Below the pieces are notes generated by a model, which did not search any database, was not told the origin of the DNA, and was given only the letters and a program-made list of their open reading frames with translations. Shown piece after piece: positions 60,262 to 64,000 of a DNA stretch of 64,000 nucleotides (its first letter is position 1; the number at the start of each line of letters is the position of its first letter). The position numbers were made by a program, and so were the translations under genes. This stretch comes from Caldilinea sp. CFX5 (GTDB lineage Bacteria > Chloroflexota > Anaerolineae > Caldilineales > Caldilineaceae): positions 62,001-126,000 of the forward strand of contig QWII01000047.1 in assembly GCA_021405325.1 (NCBI GenBank), read 5' to 3'.

Positions 60262-61188
60262 ATGACGACCGCAACCGCCCCAGGCAAAATTATTCTCGTC
60301 GGTGAACATGCCGTTGTTTATGGTCGCCCGGCCATTGCCGTTCCGGTTTGGGAACGAGTGGCGACGGCGACCATCACCCCGTTGCCGGTTGGCGCCGGTT
60401 GTGTTCTGGTCGCCCCTGATATTCGCCGGCGTATTGTGTTGGCCACCGCTAGGGACAATCCCCTGGCCGTGGTGACCCGCTTGACGTTGGCCCAACTCGG
60501 CGCACCGGACAACCCCGACTGGCAGATCGAAGTGCGCAGCCAACTGCCGATTGCCAGCGGCTTGGGTAGCGGCGCGGCGTTGAGTACGGCCTTGGTGCGC
60601 GCTATCTATACCCACGTCGGACAGATCCCCGATCCGGCCCAAGTCAGCGCGCTGGTCTATGAGAGTGAACGCTTTTATCATGGCGCCCCCAGCGGCATTG
60701 ATAACACCGTGATCGCCTATGGGATGCCGGTCTGGTTTATCAAAGGCCAGCCGCCCGCCACCTTTCAGGCGCGTCAGCCCTTAACCCTCGCCATTGCCGA
60801 CAGTGGCATCGCTGCGCCCACCAAAGAGACCGTCGGCGATGTTCGGCAGGGCTGGCAACGCGATCCGGCGCAGTACGAAGCGTGGTTTGACGAAATCGGC
60901 GCCCTTGTGCAAGCTGCCCGGCAAGTCATTGAGCAAGGCGACCTGACAATGTTGGGCCAGCTTTTCAATCGCAATCAGGCCGTATTGGCGCAACTGGGGG
61001 TTAGCTCACCCCACTTGGAACAATTGATTACCGCCGCTCGTAATGCCGACGCGCTTGGCGCAAAGTTGAGCGGCGGTGGTCGCGGCGGCAATATGATCGC
61101 CTTGATCGACCCAGCCCAAGCGCAAGCGGTAACCGAAGCCTTGCACCACGCCGGCGCCCGCAGCGTACTGGTGACAAGCGTCACATAA
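60262..61188 (+). CDS. mvk: Mevalonate kinase
   Basis: A 308-residue GHMP kinase phosphorylating mevalonate in isoprenoid synthesis. [19 protein letters not shown] (near residue 5) is motif 1, [20 protein letters not shown] (near 98) the ATP loop, [15 protein letters not shown] (near 138) the catalytic Asp region, and [13 protein letters not shown] (near 270) motif 3. The ATG at 60262 begins the domain; an upstream ATG at 60202 lies in the hairpin. No other mevalonate-pathway gene is adjacent. Confidence 0.88.
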   Translation: MTTATAPGKIILVGEHAVVYGRPAIAVPVWERVATATITPLPVGAGCVLVAPDIRRRIVLATARDNPLAVVTRLTLAQLGAPDNPDWQIEVRSQLPIASGLGSGAALSTALVRAIYTHVGQIPDPAQVSALVYESERFYHGAPSGIDNTVIAYGMPVWFIKGQPPATFQARQPLTLAIADSGIAAPTKETVGDVRQGWQRDPAQYEAWFDEIGALVQAARQVIEQGDLTMLGQLFNRNQAVLAQLGVSSPHLEQLITAARNADALGAKLSGGGRGGNMIALIDPAQAQAVTEALHHAGARSVLVTSVT

Positions 61189-61239
61189 CTCCAGCGACAA
61201 CCCATACCCATCAAGCCAACAGGTTTCCCATCATCGAAG

Positions 61240-61314
61240 AGGCTCACTTGTCATTCTGAAAGAATCTTCTGGTCGTTGAAAGCAGGAGATTCTTTCAGAA
61301 TGACAAGTGAGCCT
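61240..61314. repeat. Perfect 28-bp inverted repeat, family A (copy 2)
   Basis: Arms 61240-61267 and 61287-61314 pair perfectly around a 19-nt loop, the same loop length as at 4132-4210. The inner tgtcattctgaaagaatct word is identical, the outer eight or nine bases differ. Confidence 0.92.
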
Positions 61315-61401
61315 TACCGCTTTTCCGATAGAAATCCTTAGCGCCATGCCCATAGGTTTGCCAACCGCCTCTGTCATATTCACCCTTCCTCCCCCATAAA
61401 G

Positions 61402-61430
61402 TTGAACCTTGCCCCAAAGCTGGGTATAAT
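61402..61430 (+). promoter_or_regulatory. Sigma-70 promoter of dus, likely leaderless
   Basis: TTGAAC (61402-61407) and TATAAT (61425-61430) with 17-bp spacing. The dus ATG begins only nine bases after the -10, so the transcript should start at or just before the start codon. Confidence 0.75.
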
Positions 61431-61438
61431 AGCGCCCT

Positions 61439-62578
61439 ATGCAAACACAAACCTTTTGGGAGACGCTCCCACGACCAATCATTGCCTTGTCACCCATGGA
61501 TGGCGTGACCGACCAGCCCTATCGCCATCTGCAAAAAAAGTATGGCAACCCCATGCTCATGTACACCGAGTTCACCAATGTGGAGGGCCTCTTCCTGAGC
61601 AATGGGCAATTGCTACGCGATCTGCTCTATGACGAGACCCAACGCCCGATCATCGGCCAGATCTTTGGCAAGACGCCCAGCTTTTTCTACCAGGCGGCGA
61701 TTCTGCTCTGTGAACTGGGCTTTGATGGCATTGACATCAACATGGGCTGCCCCTCCAAAAATGTCGCCAGCAGCGGGTCGGGCGCGGGGTTGATTCGGAC
61801 GCCCAAACTGGCCCAGGCGATTGTGCGCGCCACCAAACAGGGGGTGCAAGATTGGTTGAATGGCGCTACTATCCATCACTGTGCTAACCTCAAAGCACGA
61901 GTAGCGCCCCAGATTTTAGCTCAACGGGCGCAACTGCCGCCGGCTTATCAGGCGCGCCGCCCGATCCCGGTCAGTGTAAAGACGCGCGTCGGCTATGAGA
62001 AACCAATCATCGCCACCTGGCTGCCCTATTTGCTGGAAGTGGAACCGGTGGTCGTCTGTATTCATGGCCGCACGCTGGAACAGGGCTACAGCGGCGAAGC
62101 CAGTTGGGAAGAGATCGGCAGGGCCGTAGGTGTGGCGCAAGGCAGCGGCATTCCGATCCTAGGGAACGGCGATGTACTCTCCTTAGCCCAGGCCCATCAA
62201 CGGGTGCGCGACTACGGCGTGACGGGAGTCTTGATTGGCCGCGCCACCTATGGCAACCCCTTTTTCTTTGGCGAAGAAGCGCCGCTTGCAGAAGGTGAAG
62301 CGCCGGCCGCCGCCCGCATTCGCCGCTTTACCGAGATTATGCTGGAACACGCCTATCTCTACGAGCGCACCTACGGCCATTACGAAAAATATTTCTTCTC
62401 GCCCATGCGCAAACATCTGGGCTGGTATGCCCGCCAGATGCACGGCGGCAAAAAGTTGCGCATCCCGCTCATGCAGAGCAACAGTCCACAAGAAGTGCTA
62501 CATATTTTACAAACCCAGGGCTACTGGCTTGAGAAAGCCGCGTACACGTTGCCGTCATTGCCTGCCCTTGCCGCATGA
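61439..62578 (+). CDS. dus: tRNA-dihydrouridine synthase
   Basis: A 379-residue FMN enzyme reducing uridine to dihydrouridine in tRNA. IIALSPMDGVTDQPYR (near 14) is the barrel start, GFDGIDINMGCPSKNVASSG (near 95) carries the catalytic Cys, PVSVKTRVGYEKP (near 177) and VVCIHGRTLEQGYSGEASWE (near 205) follow, then ILGNGDVLSLAQAH and VLIGRATYGNPFFF. About 30 extra residues (around 137-170) lie between the GCP loop and VKTR compared with common Dus proteins. Subfamily (A, B or C) is not assigned. Confidence 0.92.
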   Translation: MQTQTFWETLPRPIIALSPMDGVTDQPYRHLQKKYGNPMLMYTEFTNVEGLFLSNGQLLRDLLYDETQRPIIGQIFGKTPSFFYQAAILLCELGFDGIDINMGCPSKNVASSGSGAGLIRTPKLAQAIVRATKQGVQDWLNGATIHHCANLKARVAPQILAQRAQLPPAYQARRPIPVSVKTRVGYEKPIIATWLPYLLEVEPVVVCIHGRTLEQGYSGEASWEEIGRAVGVAQGSGIPILGNGDVLSLAQAHQRVRDYGVTGVLIGRATYGNPFFFGEEAPLAEGEAPAAARIRRFTEIMLEHAYLYERTYGHYEKYFFSPMRKHLGWYARQMHGGKKLRIPLMQSNSPQEVLHILQTQGYWLEKAAYTLPSLPALAA

Positions 62579-62693
62579 CTCGTGCGCAATACACATTGCG
62601 TTCTCCACTCCTTAACCCCAGATCGTACACCCAAACTTACTACCGCTGGCGAATCCCTCACCATCGGTTCATTATGAATGTTACTTACTTGTT

Positions 62694-62773
62694 TCGGTAC
62701 TCGTAGGTGCGGTTTGTAACCGCACGGTTCCCAGGGAAGAAGTGCGGTTACAAACCGCACCTACGAGTACCGA
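62694..62773. repeat. Perfect 32-bp inverted repeat downstream of dus
   Basis: Arms 62694-62725 and 62742-62773 pair perfectly around a 16-nt loop. Within each arm gtgcggtttgtaaccgcac is itself a palindrome, so alternative cruciform folds exist. The rest of 62579-63005 shows no gene I can support. Confidence 0.92.
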
Positions 62774-63005
62774 TTTATTTTCGTAACTCTCATCAACCAC
62801 TGAATTTGCCAGCAGTATCAAACGTGTAAGACCCCCTTGTAACACTCCCCGTAGCAAACTTTGTGGCACTCTTTGTAGCAACTGGTTGCTGTTATAGCGC
62901 CGCCAATCATGGTGAAATAGCAGCAGTTGTTCTTGTGCTTGCTGCGGCTGCCGGAATCTTGATTGGACTAGACCGGCGAGGCCCTATCAAAAGAGGAGAG
63001 CCAGT

Positions 63006-64000
63006 ATGCGCTTGCGTCGTAATTTTACTTCATACTTCCCGATCCCCATTTTGTTGATTTGTCTCTTCTTTGTCGTCACCGCGGGGCAACTCCAGGCGGT
63101 TTACGCCGATGCGGCTACCACACCGGCGCCACAATTCTACCTGCCGTTGATTCAGCGCAGTGCGCCAACGGCCACGGCGACGCCCATTGTCCCGCCGCCT
63201 GCGGCCCAACTGGCGCTTTTCCTAGACCCCAGTTGGAAGACGAGCAACGCCGCTGTCGCCGTGGACGCCAATGGGGGTCAACATGTCGCCTTCTACTACT
63301 ACGAATCGACCTTTGACCCACGACCGACCCATGCCGTCTATGCCTATTGTCCCAGCCAATGTGACCAGACTGCGGCCTGGCAGAGTGTAAACTTTGTCCA
63401 ACTGGTGCGCGAAGTGCAGTTGGAACTGACCCCCGACGGCAAGCCGCGCCTGTTGATTGTGGCGGACTCCACCGTCTACACCGGCGGCAGCGACTACTAC
63501 TACGCCGCCTGTAATGGTGATTGTACCCAACAAGGGGCTTGGTCACTCGCCAAAATTGCCAGCGGACGCGTCCCCGGTACAGCGCTCCAAAACAATGATG
63601 AGTTGCCCCAACGCTCCTTTGAACTCGACGCCGCCGGACGACCCCGCTTTGTCTATTACGATGAGAACCAACTGGTGCAACCCAACCACTTTGGTCTCTT
63701 CTACCTCTCCTGCGACAGCAGTTGTGAGCAAGCGGCGCAGTGGCAGGAGACGTTGATCACCACCGTCAACTGGACGCCGCGCTTTGGCATGGAGCGGGTC
63801 TACCACCCGGCGCTCGCTTTTACCCCCGACGGCAAGCCGCGCCTGGTGAGCGCACAATTCTTCCCCATCGGCGATGGCGACCCGACCCTAACCTACTTTG
63901 AATGCAACGACGCCTGTGACAACACGGCAAGCTGGCAAAAGGTGAGCCTGGCCTTGCGCGGCGGCGGCGCCGAGCCGAGCGCTGACATTGCCGTGGATCC
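63006..64000 (+). CDS. Secreted repeat protein with LPLIQR motif, open at the window end
   Basis: The first 331 residues of a longer frame. The signal peptide is residues 1-36 (FPIPILLICLFFVVTAGQLQ). Then comes FYLPLIQR and a Thr/Ala/Pro linker. A repeat follows with spacing of about 55-85 residues, each ending in C-x3-C and a Trp: CPSQCDQTAAW, CNGDCTQQGAW, CDSSCEQAAQW, CNDACDNTASW. Between them recur phrases such as TPDGKPRL. This looks like a beta-propeller-type surface protein with paired cysteines. AGAGGAG precedes the ATG. The end lies beyond the window. Function unknown. Confidence 0.75.
   Translation, partial: MRLRRNFTSYFPIPILLICLFFVVTAGQLQAVYADAATTPAPQFYLPLIQRSAPTATATPIVPPPAAQLALFLDPSWKTSNAAVAVDANGGQHVAFYYYESTFDPRPTHAVYAYCPSQCDQTAAWQSVNFVQLVREVQLELTPDGKPRLLIVADSTVYTGGSDYYYAACNGDCTQQGAWSLAKIASGRVPGTALQNNDELPQRSFELDAAGRPRFVYYDENQLVQPNHFGLFYLSCDSSCEQAAQWQETLITTVNWTPRFGMERVYHPALAFTPDGKPRLVSAQFFPIGDGDPTLTYFECNDACDNTASWQKVSLALRGGGAEPSADIAVD

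Noticed and set aside
62863..63057. 64-aa hydrophobic frame before the last gene
   Set aside because: No good start or ribosome site; it overlaps the signal-peptide region of the real gene at 63006 in another frame.

Overview
The window looks like one chromosomal contig from an uncultured or little-studied member of the Chloroflexota (Anaerolineae/Caldilineales-like). This is an inference from the GC-rich coding style, the secreted proteins carrying a '[FY]LPL[VI]xR' motif, a Hox-type NiFe hydrogenase next to a pyruvate:ferredoxin oxidoreductase, mevalonate kinase, and urease with urea-ABC genes. I recognised no rRNA, tRNA, CRISPR array, prophage or intact transposase.

Layout. 1-5953: histidine utilisation (hutI partial, hutU, hutG, hutC leftward; hutH divergent) with two HutC-type operators between hutC and hutH. 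5998-12895: secreted and regulatory genes (clostripain-like protease, short receiver protein, 46-aa membrane protein, TPR/winged-helix protein, CAP-domain protein). 13011-20836: assorted genes (polyphosphate-glucokinase-like ROK kinase, DNA polymerase IV, SelA-like PLP enzyme, dimethylformamidase-like protein, decayed AAA ATPase, APH-like kinase, a dehydrogenase remnant). 21172-33918: one leftward redox cluster of ten genes (CBS protein, ferredoxin-NAD(P) reductase-like flavoprotein, pyruvate:ferredoxin oxidoreductase, dihydroorotate-dehydrogenase-like protein, HoxE, F, U, Y, H and the HoxH maturation protease). 34277-36651: a pair of related membrane proteins, one with TPRs. 36752-43657: urease and urea-transport cluster (ureF, D, A, B, C, truncated urtC, urtD, urtE, ureG). 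44112-48433: moeA, a TIGR04076 protein, an RNA-ligase-like protein, and an ECF sigma factor with a likely membrane anti-sigma factor. 48438-54977: an opp/dpp-type ABC transporter interrupted by a toxin-antitoxin pair. 55533-64000: FtsX-like permease, a frameshifted HNH nuclease, small proteins, mevalonate kinase, dihydrouridine synthase, and an open-ended secreted repeat protein.

How it fits together. The redox cluster reads as a complete electron path: pyruvate is oxidised by the oxidoreductase, ferredoxin passes electrons to NAD(P) through the flavoprotein, and the NAD-linked hydrogenase disposes of them as H2 or runs in reverse. Its most unusual member is the oxidoreductase, which begins with a HypA-like nickel-chaperone domain starting with Met-His-Glu. 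A good Shine-Dalgarno lies inside this ORF just before the canonical oxidoreductase start, so two products are possible. Hydrogenase and urease are both nickel enzymes.

The strongest non-coding signal is a set of roughly two dozen inverted repeats, many with perfect arms of 15-33 bp, placed almost entirely at gene junctions. The arms differ from locus to locus, but several share 'words', and many are built from tandem 7-8-nt units. In the redox cluster nearly every non-overlapping junction has its own hairpin. Several stop codons fall inside the arms, and one hairpin is read in frame as the N-terminus of the hydrogenase protease. I regard this hairpin system and the HypA-oxidoreductase fusion as the two observations most worth follow-up.
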